NCBI GenBank assembly: GCA_019635795.1
Contig: JAHBYV010000005.1
Span: forward strand, 62,001 to 126,000
Origin: Rhizobiaceae bacterium
GTDB lineage: Bacteria; Pseudomonadota; Alphaproteobacteria; Rhizobiales; Rhizobiaceae
Direction: 5' to 3'
DNA: 64,000 bases
A program made the translations under genes and the position numbers. Below the pieces are notes generated by a model. It searched no databases and was not told where the DNA came from. It saw only the letters and a list, made by a program, of their open reading frames with translations. This document shows, piece by piece, positions 48,226-57,906 of the stretch (position 1 is its first letter; every line of letters begins with the position of its first letter).

Positions 48226-50889
48226 ATGACCAGGTGGGTCTATACATTTGGCGATGGCGCTGCAGAGGGCAGCGCAAAGGATCGGAACTTGCTGGGCGGC
48301 AAGGGCGCGAATCTCGCCGAAATGTGCAACCTCGGCTTGCCGGTGCCTCCGGGCTTTACGATCACAACTGAAGCTTGCAACTGGTATTATGCTAACGGGC
48401 GCTCATTCCCTGCTGATCTTGAAGAACAGGTCGATTCGGCTTTAGCCCATATTTCCCGCCTGACCGGTCGCGTATTTGGCGATCCGCAAAAGCTTTTGCT
48501 CGTATCGGTTCGTTCCGGCGCGCGGGCTTCCATGCCGGGCATGATGGATACCGTCCTGAACCTCGGTCTCAATGACGAAACTGTTGAGGCGCTGGCTGCC
48601 GATTCCGGCGATCCGCGTTTCGCGTATGACAGCTATCGCCGGTTCATCCAGATGTATTCCGACGTCGTGCTTGGGCTGGACCATGAGGTTTTTGACGAGA
48701 TTCTGGAAGATGAGAAGGCAAAGCGCGGTGTCGAGCTTGATACTGAGCTTTCGGCGACCGATTGGCAGGCGGTCATCATTCTCTACAAGGCCAGGATTGA
48801 AGAAGAGCTCGGACGCTCCTTTCCGCAAGACGCGCGCGAGCAATTGTGGGGAGCGATAAGCGCTGTATTTTCAAGCTGGATGAATCACCGCGCCATTACC
48901 TATCGGCGCTTGCACGACATTCCGGAAAGCTGGGGCACCGCCGTCAATGTGCAGGCGATGGTGTTCGGCAATATGGGAGATAGCTCGGCCACGGGCGTGG
49001 CCTTTACCCGCAATCCATCAACTGGCGAAAAGAAGCTTTACGGGGAATTCCTTGTAAATGCGCAGGGCGAAGATGTGGTCGCGGGCATTCGCACGCCGCA
49101 GAACATTACCGAAGCGGCACGCATTGCAGCCGGGTCCGACAAGCCTTCGCTTGAGAAGGTTATGCCTGAGGCCTTTGCAGCTTTCGTCGAAATTTCCCAG
49201 CGTCTGGAAAAACACTATCGCGATATGCAGGACCTCGAATTTACGATCGAGCGCGGCAAATTGTGGATGTTGCAGACGCGTTCCGGCAAGCGCACGGCAA
49301 AGGCCGCACTCAAGATCGCCGTGGAAATGGCAGAAGAAGGGCTGATTTCGCAAGAGGAGGCGGTGCTGCGCATCGATCCTGCTTCTCTTGATCAACTCCT
49401 CCATCCCACGATTGACCCCGCCGCCAAGCGAGATGTGATCGGGGTGGGCCTGCCTGCCTCGCCGGGTGCAGCAACCGGGGAGATCGTCTTTTCTTCCGAC
49501 GAGGCCGAAGAGATGAAATCGGCCGGCCGCAAGGTCATTCTGGTGCGTGTTGAAACCAGTCCGGAAGACATTCACGGGATGCATGCTGCGGAAGGCATTT
49601 TGACCACGCGTGGTGGCATGACCAGCCATGCTGCTGTTGTAGCGCGCGGCATGGGCAAGCCGTGCGTATCCGGCGCTGGCTCGCTGCGGGTCGATGCTCG
49701 CAACGGAACGCTGATTGCGCTCGGCCAACAGTTTCGCAAAGGCGATATAATCACCATTGACGGGTCGAACGGGCAGGTCCTGAAGGGCGCGGTTCCAATG
49801 CTCCAGCCTGAACTCTCAGGCGATTTTGCTGCGATCATGAAGTGGGCGGACTCGTCACGGCGCATGAAGGTCCGAACGAATGCCGAAACGCCCGCAGATG
49901 CGCGCATGGCGCGTTCATTTGGAGCGGAAGGCATCGGTCTTTGTCGCACTGAGCACATGTTCTTTGAAGGCCAAAGAATCATTGCGATGCGCGAAATGAT
50001 CCTTGCCGACACAGAAAAAGACAGGCGGGCCGCCCTCGCAAAATTGCTTCCGATGCAAAAGTCGGATTTCGTATCCTTGTTCGAGATAATGGCAGGCTTG
50101 CCAGTCACCATTCGCTTGCTGGATCCTCCGTTGCATGAATTCTTGCCGAAAACGGAAGAGGAATTGGCGGAAGTCGCCACGGCCATGAATGTTTCGGCGG
50201 ACAAACTTCGCCACCGCACTGAAGCTCTGCATGAATTCAACCCGATGCTTGGCCATCGTGGTTGCCGTCTCGCTGTCTCTTACCCCGAAATTGCCGAGAT
50301 GCAGGCAAGGGCGATTTTCGAGGCCGCTGTTCAGGCTGGCGCAAGCACAGGAAAGCCCGTCGTGCCGGAAATCATGGTGCCTCTGGTCGGCATAAAGCGC
50401 GAGCTTGATTATGTGAAAGAGCGCATCGATCAGGTTGCGCGCGAGGTCATGCAGGAAAGCGGCGTCACGATTGAGTATTTGACGGGCACTATGATTGAAC
50501 TGCCGCGCGCGGCGATACGTGCTCACGTTATTGCTGAAACAGCGGAGTTCTTCTCTTTTGGAACGAACGACCTCACGCAGACAACATTCGGCATTTCTCG
50601 CGATGACGCTGCGTCGTTTCTGGAAACATATCGGCAAAAAGGTATCGTCGAACAGGACCCCTTCGTCTCACTTGACCTTGAGGGTGTTGGTGAATTGGTC
50701 CGGATTGCTGCTGAAAAGGGGCGTGCAACTCGCCCGGCCATAAAACTGGGTATTTGTGGCGAGCACGGTGGTGATCCGGCGTCGATTGCGTTCTGCGAAG
50801 AAGTCGGCCTTGACTATGTGTCGTGTTCGCCGTTCCGTGTGCCGATTGCCCGTTTGGCGGCGGCACAATCGGCTATTCGCGCAAGATAG
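48226..50889 (+). CDS. ppdK: Pyruvate, phosphate dikinase
   Basis: PpdK interconverts pyruvate + ATP + phosphate and phosphoenolpyruvate + AMP + pyrophosphate, and in these bacteria usually supports gluconeogenesis. The 887-residue protein has the N-terminal ATP-grasp domain (LLGGKGANLAEM), the swivelling phosphohistidine domain with H468 (GGMTSHAAVVARGMGKPC) and the C-terminal barrel with C844 (CGEHGGDP), the general acid. The length is typical. GGGAGCGAGCG precedes the ATG. Confidence 0.97.
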   Translation: MTRWVYTFGDGAAEGSAKDRNLLGGKGANLAEMCNLGLPVPPGFTITTEACNWYYANGRSFPADLEEQVDSALAHISRLTGRVFGDPQKLLLVSVRSGARASMPGMMDTVLNLGLNDETVEALAADSGDPRFAYDSYRRFIQMYSDVVLGLDHEVFDEILEDEKAKRGVELDTELSATDWQAVIILYKARIEEELGRSFPQDAREQLWGAISAVFSSWMNHRAITYRRLHDIPESWGTAVNVQAMVFGNMGDSSATGVAFTRNPSTGEKKLYGEFLVNAQGEDVVAGIRTPQNITEAARIAAGSDKPSLEKVMPEAFAAFVEISQRLEKHYRDMQDLEFTIERGKLWMLQTRSGKRTAKAALKIAVEMAEEGLISQEEAVLRIDPASLDQLLHPTIDPAAKRDVIGVGLPASPGAATGEIVFSSDEAEEMKSAGRKVILVRVETSPEDIHGMHAAEGILTTRGGMTSHAAVVARGMGKPCVSGAGSLRVDARNGTLIALGQQFRKGDIITIDGSNGQVLKGAVPMLQPELSGDFAAIMKWADSSRRMKVRTNAETPADARMARSFGAEGIGLCRTEHMFFEGQRIIAMREMILADTEKDRRAALAKLLPMQKSDFVSLFEIMAGLPVTIRLLDPPLHEFLPKTEEELAEVATAMNVSADKLRHRTEALHEFNPMLGHRGCRLAVSYPEIAEMQARAIFEAAVQAGASTGKPVVPEIMVPLVGIKRELDYVKERIDQVAREVMQESGVTIEYLTGTMIELPRAAIRAHVIAETAEFFSFGTNDLTQTTFGISRDDAASFLETYRQKGIVEQDPFVSLDLEGVGELVRIAAEKGRATRPAIKLGICGEHGGDPASIAFCEEVGLDYVSCSPFRVPIARLAAAQSAIRAR

Positions 50890-50976
50890 TGCATGTGTTC
50901 GACAGTGCGGGCCTCATTGGTTGCCAATGGGCTCCTTGCGTGTGAACATGGCGACACTTGCAGCGAAACCTGACCT

Positions 50977-52245
50977 ATGAAAAAGACCATTGAGTTGTTG
51001 GCCGACATTCCGCGCGTCAACCGCATTTTCACGCTGCTTTGTTTCGCAGTGCCGCCGGCGCTCGGTAGCGTGGTCAGCTTTCTGTTCAATGGTGGCGGGC
51101 TGGGCTGCCTGTACTACGCACTGCGGGGAAAGATTGAACTTGCCGCGACGCGTGAAGTGCGCGTGCTGTCAATTCTCTTCCTGCTCTTTGTATCCGCCAA
51201 TCTGCTGGCGGCGGTAGTCAATGGAAGTGCGCAAAGCAAACCTGCTGAATTGCTGGCACTCATCACTTTCGCGCTGTTTCCGTTCTCCTATGCCTATTGG
51301 TCGATTTCGCGCAAAGAGGAGATTGTCGCCTCGGCCGTCTGGGGCGCAGCGATTGCCTGCGTGAGCGCGTTCATATTTGCGTTGGTTCAGATCGCACTTT
51401 TTCCGAGGGATCGGGTGGAAGGTGGCGCTGGCAATCCGCTGGTGTTTGCGACTGTGATCGTGGTTGCCATATGCGTCGTGTGCTGCGGCATTCTGCTGAT
51501 GAACACGCGCTACCGCCGCGTTCTCGCAGGCGCTGCGATCTGTGGAGCGATGGCGCTGATCCTTTCACAATCGCGCTCGCCAATGGCAATTCTTGCCGTA
51601 AATCTCGTGGTTTTGTTCGCAGTGTTCGGTCGGATGGGAAGGTTGCGGCGCCTTTGGGTGCCAATCGTGGCAGTGCTGTTAATCGCGGGAACGGTGATCT
51701 CGACAGGGGTACAGGTGCCGTATGTTTCATCTCGGTTCGAGCAGATTTCTGAAGATTGGCAGGAGATCACGGATAAGGGTGACTATTCAAGCTCGTCTGG
51801 AATCCGGCTGGCGATCTGGGAAATCGGGATTGATATGTGGAAGGAATCGCCCTGGTTCGGCCATGGGCGGCGCTTTGCTGCCGAGGAGATGAACCGGCGG
51901 CTTCTTGCAGACCACGGCATCGACAAATCATTCACGCATTTTCATAATTTCGTCTTGCAGGCGCTTGTTCAAAGCGGCGCGGTTGGCCTGATTGGCCTGA
52001 TTGCAATGTTTGGCTATGCCGCTTTCCTCGCAATACGCACCATCAGCACGTCAATGAATCATGAGCAGCGCTTTGGAGCGGCGCTCATGCTCGTTGCGCT
52101 TCTAACATATGCGGGCACTGGCATGACCAACATCATGTTCGGTCACGACATTCTGGATGCAGTGTTCATGGTCTGCATGGTACCCGGTACATATCTGGCG
52201 GTGGGCCGCAGCATGGCGGCCCAGCGCTCTTCAGATAGCTCGTAG
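50977..52245 (+). CDS. O-antigen ligase/polymerase family membrane protein
   Basis: A 422-residue protein with about ten to twelve membrane helices and the large periplasmic loop of the Wzy_C/WaaL family. The family core is visible as SQSRSPMAILAVNLVV and then, after the loop, SSSSGIRLAIWEIGIDMWKESPWFGHG and THFHNFVLQALVQSGAVGL. Such proteins join O-antigen to lipid A-core or polymerise polysaccharide, and which one applies is not clear because no glycan genes are adjacent. Its last 15 bases overlap the end of the convergent aminotransferase gene. Confidence 0.85.
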   Translation: MKKTIELLADIPRVNRIFTLLCFAVPPALGSVVSFLFNGGGLGCLYYALRGKIELAATREVRVLSILFLLFVSANLLAAVVNGSAQSKPAELLALITFALFPFSYAYWSISRKEEIVASAVWGAAIACVSAFIFALVQIALFPRDRVEGGAGNPLVFATVIVVAICVVCCGILLMNTRYRRVLAGAAICGAMALILSQSRSPMAILAVNLVVLFAVFGRMGRLRRLWVPIVAVLLIAGTVISTGVQVPYVSSRFEQISEDWQEITDKGDYSSSSGIRLAIWEIGIDMWKESPWFGHGRRFAAEEMNRRLLADHGIDKSFTHFHNFVLQALVQSGAVGLIGLIAMFGYAAFLAIRTISTSMNHEQRFGAALMLVALLTYAGTGMTNIMFGHDILDAVFMVCMVPGTYLAVGRSMAAQRSSDSS

Positions 52246-53625
52246 GTTCTCTTTCGACACAAGGGCTTCGCCCTCGTTCAGCGATTTTTCAAACCGGTCG
52301 AAAAGTTCGTTCAGCTCTGCTTCGGTGATTATCATAGGCGGGCAAAACGCAATCGAGTCGCCAATTGCGCGAAGAATTGCGCCGTTTGCCTCGCATAACC
52401 GGGCGATTTGCGCGCCAACCGTTTTCCTGGCGTCGAAAGAGCGCTTCGTTGCCTTGTCAGCGACCAGTTCGACGGCACCCATCAGACCGCACGAACGCGT
52501 CTCGCCAACCAACGGATGATCAGCCAGCGCAGCCATTCGGCGCTCAAATAAAGGCGCGATGCTGCGGACATGGCCGATAATGTCGCGCTTCTGGTAAATT
52601 TCGATCGCCTTCACGCCCAGCGCGCAACCAAGCGGATGCCCGCCATAGGTAAAGCCATGTCCAAATGTTCCGATCTTCGCCGAATGATCGACATATGCCT
52701 GATATACGTCCTCCGGCACCATGACCGCGCCAAGCGGAGCATAGGCGGAAGTCAATTGCTTGGCGCAGGAAATTGTATCGGGCGTCATGTTCATGGTTTG
52801 GCAACCCCACCAATTCCCGGTGCGGCCGAACCCTGTAATCACCTCATCGGCGATGAACAGGATGTCGTTGGCCGCCAGAAGTTTGCCAATCGCTTCGTAA
52901 TAGCCCTTTGGCGGAACGATGACGCCGCCCGCGCCCATTATGGGTTCTGCAATAAATGCAGCGATGGTGTCCGCACCCTCGCGCTCAATAAGATCAGCAA
53001 GTGATTTCACAATCCGCGCGGTGAAGTCGGCCTCGCTCTCGCCCTCTTGTCCAAAGCGGTAATAATGCGGGCAATCCGTATGCAATACGCGGTCAACGGG
53101 CAAATCCCAGCCGATATGATTGTAGGGAAGACCCGTCAGGGAAGCGGCCATGACCGTCACTCCGTGATAGGCTTTTATGCGCGAAATGATCTTTTTCTTG
53201 TTGGGCCGCCCCAGTGCGTTGTTCATATACCATGCAAGCTTCACTTGAGTGTCATTGGCCTCAGAGCCGGAGGAGGTGAAAAACACCTTCGAAATCGGCA
53301 CCGGTGCTATTTCCTTGAGCTTTTCGGCCAGTTCGATAGCCGACTCGGTGCCTTTGGCGCCGAACAGGTGGTAGTAGGGCAGGGTGCGCAGCTGTTCGGT
53401 CGCAGCCTCGATCATCTCTTCGTCGCCGAAGCCCAAACCCGCGCACCATAGTCCCGACATGCCTTCGATGTAGTCGCGGCCTTGTGTATCATAAACGTAA
53501 ACGCCTTTGCCGCCGCCGATAACTGTGGGGCCTATTTCTCGCAATCTGTGAATGGGGGTGTAGGGGTGGAGTAGCGATTCGACATCGCGCGTCTGGAGAT
53601 TTGTCAGGGGTGGTGTGTTGAGCAC
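52231..53625 (-). CDS. Class III aminotransferase (omega-amino acid:pyruvate type)
   Basis: A pyridoxal-phosphate transaminase of 464 residues. SSGSEANDTQVKLAWYM is the phosphate-binding region, LFIADEVITGFGRTG holds the conserved aspartate and SCAKQLTSAYAPLGAVMV contains the cofactor lysine. Relatives use beta-alanine, putrescine or other omega-amino donors with pyruvate. The start is a GTG at 53625 (MLNTPPLTN) with GAGG 9 bases upstream. Upstream in-frame ATGs give an implausible N-terminus. Confidence 0.9.
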   Translation of the reverse strand: MLNTPPLTNLQTRDVESLLHPYTPIHRLREIGPTVIGGGKGVYVYDTQGRDYIEGMSGLWCAGLGFGDEEMIEAATEQLRTLPYYHLFGAKGTESAIELAEKLKEIAPVPISKVFFTSSGSEANDTQVKLAWYMNNALGRPNKKKIISRIKAYHGVTVMAASLTGLPYNHIGWDLPVDRVLHTDCPHYYRFGQEGESEADFTARIVKSLADLIEREGADTIAAFIAEPIMGAGGVIVPPKGYYEAIGKLLAANDILFIADEVITGFGRTGNWWGCQTMNMTPDTISCAKQLTSAYAPLGAVMVPEDVYQAYVDHSAKIGTFGHGFTYGGHPLGCALGVKAIEIYQKRDIIGHVRSIAPLFERRMAALADHPLVGETRSCGLMGAVELVADKATKRSFDARKTVGAQIARLCEANGAILRAIGDSIAFCPPMIITEAELNELFDRFEKSLNEGEALVSKENLRAI

Positions 53626-53810
53626 GTTCTCGTCCTCTAAAAAAGCAGTCTCTTGATAGAAAGTGCTAGCGCTCTTCAACCATAAAGACCACCCCCGCCC
53701 ATTGGGCGCGATACCATGACACATTGGGCCAGCGCTGACCCGGCGTAAGCTTCCCTCTTCTGGACAAAATCCCAAAGTCCATTTCAATAGGCGCAAACTG
53801 GAGAATGCCT

Positions 53811-55442
53811 ATGCAAGGTCTGATGCAAAATTGGCCACTACTGTGCCACAAGCTGCTGGACTACGCGGCTGAAAACCACACTGGGCGTGAAATCGTATCG
53901 CGGTCTGTTGAGGGGCCAATTGTCCGCACGACTTACGGGCAGATGCGCCAGCGTGCGCTTGGCGTGGCCGAACTGCTGGATCGCGATGGTTTCGGCGAGG
54001 GCCAGCGAATAGCGACGCTTGCATGGAATACGGGCCGCCACCTCGAAGTCTGGTATGGCGCCATGGGAATTGGCGCAATTTATCACACGCTGAATCCACG
54101 CCTGTTTCCTGAACAGATCGCCTGGATCATGAATCACGCTGAAGATCAGGCGCTGTTTGTCGATCTCACTTTCATGCCGATTGTGGAAAAAATCGCGTCC
54201 TCGGTGAAATCGCTGAAGAAGATTATTGTGCTGACCGATAGCGCCCACATGCCGGAAACAAAGCTGGCAAATGTCGTGGCCTATGAAGATTGGCTGGCGG
54301 AAGCGCGGGGCGGCTTCATCTGGCGCAACCTTGATGAAAATGCCGCTGCCGGCATGTGTTACACCTCCGGCACGACCGGAAACCCCAAGGGCGTGGTTTA
54401 CAGTCACCGTTCAAATGTTTTGCACGCGATGATTGCGGCGATGCCGAACGCTATGGGCATTTCATGCCGAGACGTGGTTTTGCCTGTCGTGCCAATGTTT
54501 CACGCAAATGCCTGGGGGCTGGGGCAATCGGGGCCTATGGTTGGCGCAAAACTGGTCATGCCGGGCGGCAAGATGGACGGTGCCTCAATGTATGAGTTGC
54601 TGGACACGGAGAAGGTGACATTCACAGCGGCTGTGCCAACGGTGTGGCTGATGCTTCTCCAGCACCTTGAGGAAACTGGAAAGAAGCTTCCCTATCTCAA
54701 AAAGGTGGTGATCGGCGGGTCTGCGTGTCCGCGCGCCGTCACCAAGAAGTTTGAGGAGGTGTACGGTGTGGAAGTCATACATGCATGGGGTATGACCGAG
54801 ATGTCGCCACTCGGTTCACTGTGCACGATCAAGCCCGAATATCTCGACCTGAAGGGCGAAGAACTGCTTGCTGTCAAAGACAAGCAGGGGTTTGCGCCTT
54901 TTGGCGTGGAGATGAAGGTAACTGACGACGAAAATGTCGAGCGCCCGCGCGACGGCAAGACGTTCGGGCGGCTGAAGGTGCGCGGGCCTGCCGTGGCGCG
55001 CGCATATTACGGCGGTGCAGGGCAGGACCAATTTGACGAAGAAGGATGGTTCGACACGGGCGATGTCGCGCATCTTGATCAGTATGGGTACATGCAGATC
55101 ACCGACCGGGCAAAAGATGTCATCAAGTCCGGCGGCGAATGGATCTCAACCATTGACCTCGAAAATCTGGCCGTGGGACACCCTGATGTGGCGGAAGCTG
55201 CCGTAATCGGCGTTCATCATTCGCGTTGGGATGAGCGGCCGCTGCTTGTTGTCGTCAGAAAGCCGGGCAAGGAGCCAACCAAGGAAGATTTGCTGGCGTT
55301 CATGGACGGAAAGGTCGCTAAGTGGTGGTTACCGGATGACGTGGCATTCGTTGACGAGATTCCACACACGGCGACGGGCAAGATTCAGAAAATAACACTC
55401 CGCGAGCAGTTCAAGGATTTCCGCTTTCCGAACGATGTTTGA
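53811..55442 (+). CDS. Fatty-acid/acyl-CoA ligase (AMP-forming)
   Basis: A 543-residue ANL-superfamily enzyme that activates a carboxylic acid via an acyl-adenylate to its CoA thioester. The P-loop is [18 protein letters not shown], then [13 protein letters not shown], and the hinge region [32 protein letters not shown]. The C-terminal catalytic lysine is in TGKIQK. It resembles the medium/long-chain and methylmercaptopropionate ligases, and the chain length is not predictable. GGAG lies 7 bases before the ATG at 53811. Confidence 0.9.
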   Translation: MQGLMQNWPLLCHKLLDYAAENHTGREIVSRSVEGPIVRTTYGQMRQRALGVAELLDRDGFGEGQRIATLAWNTGRHLEVWYGAMGIGAIYHTLNPRLFPEQIAWIMNHAEDQALFVDLTFMPIVEKIASSVKSLKKIIVLTDSAHMPETKLANVVAYEDWLAEARGGFIWRNLDENAAAGMCYTSGTTGNPKGVVYSHRSNVLHAMIAAMPNAMGISCRDVVLPVVPMFHANAWGLGQSGPMVGAKLVMPGGKMDGASMYELLDTEKVTFTAAVPTVWLMLLQHLEETGKKLPYLKKVVIGGSACPRAVTKKFEEVYGVEVIHAWGMTEMSPLGSLCTIKPEYLDLKGEELLAVKDKQGFAPFGVEMKVTDDENVERPRDGKTFGRLKVRGPAVARAYYGGAGQDQFDEEGWFDTGDVAHLDQYGYMQITDRAKDVIKSGGEWISTIDLENLAVGHPDVAEAAVIGVHHSRWDERPLLVVVRKPGKEPTKEDLLAFMDGKVAKWWLPDDVAFVDEIPHTATGKIQKITLREQFKDFRFPNDV

Positions 55443-55467
55443 GCGCGGATCGCACGTCGAGGTGATT

Positions 55468-55490
55468 TACAAAGATTGACAATGTTTGTA
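55468..55490 (+). promoter_or_regulatory. Palindromic operator/promoter of parDE
   Basis: TACAAAGATT (55468-55477), GAC, AATGTTTGTA (55481-55490): two 10-base arms matching at 9 positions. A TTGACA hexamer (55476-55481) lies inside. The parD start is 28 bases downstream. ParD-type antitoxins repress their own operon by binding such dyads. Confidence 0.55.
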
Positions 55491-55518
55491 GTGTTGGCGT
55501 GACTCGAAAGGACACGCC

Positions 55519-55767
55519 ATGCACGTCTCCCTGACTGAAAAACTTGATGAATATGTTCGCCAGAAGGTCGCTTCCGGCCTTTATAACAATGCCTCTGAAG
55601 TTATTCGCGAGGCGTTGCGGCTGAAAATTGCTTCCGAGGAAGCCGATGAAGTGAAGCTGCAACGGCTTCGTGATGCAATTGACGCGGGGTGGGAGCAGGC
55701 TGAGCGCGGAGAGTTTGCTGACTACTCACTTGAAAAATCCCTAGCCAAACTCAAAGCAGGACGTTGA
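55519..55767 (+). CDS. parD: ParD-family type II antitoxin
   Basis: An 82-residue antitoxin with an N-terminal ribbon-helix-helix DNA-binding domain (MHVSLTEKLDEYVRQKVASG, then YNNASEVIREALR) and a charged C-terminal tail that would wrap the toxin. It neutralises the ParE-like toxin encoded next and probably represses the operon through the palindrome at 55468-55490. Its stop overlaps the toxin start (TGATG). Confidence 0.9.
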   Translation: MHVSLTEKLDEYVRQKVASGLYNNASEVIREALRLKIASEEADEVKLQRLRDAIDAGWEQAERGEFADYSLEKSLAKLKAGR

Positions 55768-56060
55768 TGCCGCGCTTCCGCCTAACCAAACTCGCCGAAT
55801 CGGATTTTGATCAAATTGGTTCTTACACGTTGGAAAATTGGGGAGAAGTTCAGGCGACGCTATATTTGAGCCAGTTGGACGAGACGTTTCATTTGCTCGC
55901 CAATACACCTGCCCTCGGCAGAGATGTAGGTGATCTTCGTAGTGGAATGCTATCCTGCCCTTGCAACCGCCACATTGTTTTCTTCCGGCGTGATGCGGGT
56001 GGAAACGTGGAAATTCTTCGTATCCTGCATGAGCGCATGGACTTCGTGCGCCACCTCTGA
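55767..56060 (+). CDS. parE: ParE/RelE-family toxin
   Basis: A 97-residue toxin of the ParE/RelE fold: FRLTKLAESDFDQIGSYTLENWG at the N-terminus, LLANTPALGRDVGDLRSGM in the middle and the core strands HIVFFRR and VEILRILHERMD. ParE toxins poison DNA gyrase, and the related RelE cleaves mRNA. Pairing with a ParD-type antitoxin favours ParE. The ATG at 55767 overlaps the parD stop, and a TTG three bases earlier is less likely. Confidence 0.9.
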   Translation: MPRFRLTKLAESDFDQIGSYTLENWGEVQATLYLSQLDETFHLLANTPALGRDVGDLRSGMLSCPCNRHIVFFRRDAGGNVEILRILHERMDFVRHL

Positions 56061-56121
56061 ATGATCGTTGGGCGCAACCGAATCAACCGGGTGCGAGATA
56101 GTTGGCGGATCAGGGATTCTG

Positions 56122-56910
56122 ATGCGGATCATTGAGGAAACGCGTGCGGCCTGGAGCGCTCCATGGGGCCGCAGGCTTGCGGTTCTGGCGCTGGCCGTCG
56201 TGCTGGTCGCTGTTGCCGCGCATTGGCTGGCGCTGCTGGAAACGCCCGCTTTTTTCTGGAGCGTCGTGACGGCTGTCGGCATGTCGGTTGCTGCAATATT
56301 GCTTGGCGCAGTCGCCCTGCCGCGTGTTTGGTACTATGGCTATCGTGGCGGACCAGACATTGTGAAGGCGTTTGTGCTTGGCACTCTGGTGCTCGCGCCG
56401 GCCGGTTTTGCGGTGTTTCTGGCGCTGACGACGCCGAAGCTGTCTGATGTCTCGACCGATCTGGAAGAGCCGCCGCTCTTTGTCGAGGCCGGGCAGATTC
56501 GCGAACCGGGTGCCAACGCTTTGACCGCACCAGATGAAGCCGCAAGAGCGCTTCAGGCGGCAGAGTACCCCGAGGTTACGGGGCGCAGGTATGATGTGCC
56601 GATTGAAACCGTTCGGTCTGCGGTCGAAACCACCATGAAGGAGCGCGGCTGGCACATACTCGGTCCGAATATCATCGGAACGGGGAGCCGGTTTAACATC
56701 GAAACGCAGGTTTATTCGCCGGTTCTCGCTTTGCCTTCCGATGTGGTGGTCAGGATGGTTGAGGAGGGCGACTCAACATTCGTCGATATGCGCGCGGCCT
56801 TTCGTTATGGCGACCGTGATTTCGGGATCAATGCCGAGCTGGTGAGCAGCTTCCTGAAAGACCTCGATGCGCAGGTGGCCACCTTGACGCCTGCAGCGCC
56901 TCAAGAATGA
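56122..56910 (+). CDS. DUF1499 membrane protein
   Basis: A 262-residue protein with three predicted helices in the first 120 residues and a soluble domain after them. The domain opens with the family hallmark LSDVSTDLEEPPLF and continues with YPEVTGRRYDVPIETVRSAVETT and the FVDMRAAFRYGDRDFG region of DUF1499. The function is unknown. I start at the ATG at 56122. The frame extends to 56068, but the added residues look unrelated. It lies tail to tail with the metallohydrolase gene. Confidence 0.8.
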   Translation: MRIIEETRAAWSAPWGRRLAVLALAVVLVAVAAHWLALLETPAFFWSVVTAVGMSVAAILLGAVALPRVWYYGYRGGPDIVKAFVLGTLVLAPAGFAVFLALTTPKLSDVSTDLEEPPLFVEAGQIREPGANALTAPDEAARALQAAEYPEVTGRRYDVPIETVRSAVETTMKERGWHILGPNIIGTGSRFNIETQVYSPVLALPSDVVVRMVEEGDSTFVDMRAAFRYGDRDFGINAELVSSFLKDLDAQVATLTPAAPQE

Positions 56911-56915
56911 ACCCG

Positions 56916-57812
56916 TCAAATATGAAATATGGAATCGATGGCAGTTTCGCCCTCGACCTTTACCAGATCGCGCGCAACCAGATCTTCCATATGCGCCAAC
57001 ACGGATAATGCGGCGGCCGGGTGCAGTCGCGGATCAGTATCGCGATATATGGCTGCAACAATCTCGCGAATCGACCGATCGCCCGCAGAAAGCCGCTCAA
57101 TGATCGCGCGTTCGCGCATTTTTCGATGCGCTTTCAGGCCGCGCACAAAGCTTTGCGGTGATGTGACCGCGCCTCCATGACCGGGAAGGTAAACACGGTC
57201 ATCGCGTTCAAGTAGTTTGTCCAGCGAGCTCATATAATCGCTCATCGCGCCATCTGGCGGCGCGACAACTGGCGTCGCCCAAGCCATGACATGATCGGCG
57301 GAAAACAGGAATCCGGTGCCGACAAGCGCGAAAACGGAATGGTTTGCAGCATGTCCCGGCGTGTGGATGGCTTCCACCGTCCATCCATCTCCTTCAACCC
57401 GCGCTCCATCGGCAAGCTGAACGTCGGGCATGAAATCGCGGTCTGCGCTTGCGTCCAGCGCGGCAACCTCACCAATGCGCAAGGGACGGGCAAAGCGGTG
57501 TGGGCCTTCGGCCAGGACCTGCGCACCGGTCGCAGCCTTGAGGCGCGCGGCGAGAGGCGAGTGATCGCGATGCGTGTGGCTGACGAAAATATGGGAAACG
57601 GGCTTGTCTCCGATCGCTTGCATGAGCGATTCGAAATGAGCCTCATTTTCGGGGCCGGGATCGAGAACGGCAAGCGTATCCGTGCCAATAATGTAAGTAT
57701 TCGTGCCGTGAAAGGTGAAAGGGCTGGGGTTGGGAACAGTGAGCCGCCGCACTGCCGGCGCAAGTTGCACGGCTTCGCCGTAACGCGGTTCAAAATTTGT
57801 GTCGAAATCCAT
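56916..57812 (-). CDS. Metallo-beta-lactamase-fold hydrolase (LACTB2/glyoxalase II-like)
   Basis: A 298-residue binuclear metallohydrolase. Metal ligands are HTHRDH (HxHxDH), the histidine in HTPGHAANH, the aspartate in FSADHVM and the histidine in LPGHGG. The C-terminal helical domain (SVLAHMEDLVARDLVKV) looks like the winged-helix tail of LACTB2-type enzymes. The substrate is unknown; thioesters or RNA are possible. ATG at 57812 with AAGGTG upstream. A TTG at 57818 is an alternative. Confidence 0.88.
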   Translation of the reverse strand: MDFDTNFEPRYGEAVQLAPAVRRLTVPNPSPFTFHGTNTYIIGTDTLAVLDPGPENEAHFESLMQAIGDKPVSHIFVSHTHRDHSPLAARLKAATGAQVLAEGPHRFARPLRIGEVAALDASADRDFMPDVQLADGARVEGDGWTVEAIHTPGHAANHSVFALVGTGFLFSADHVMAWATPVVAPPDGAMSDYMSSLDKLLERDDRVYLPGHGGAVTSPQSFVRGLKAHRKMRERAIIERLSAGDRSIREIVAAIYRDTDPRLHPAAALSVLAHMEDLVARDLVKVEGETAIDSIFHI

Positions 57813-57906
57813 TACCAATGCACCTTTGCCGCCAAAAGCGTTTGCCGCCTAGCACGGAAGCCAATATAGGGGAACCGAAGAGTTTCATGGCTACAGGAGG
57901 GAATTG

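Noticed and set aside
57813-57906. BioR operator upstream of bioY
   Set aside because: No sequence close to the TTATAGATAA-type BioR palindrome is present in the gap.
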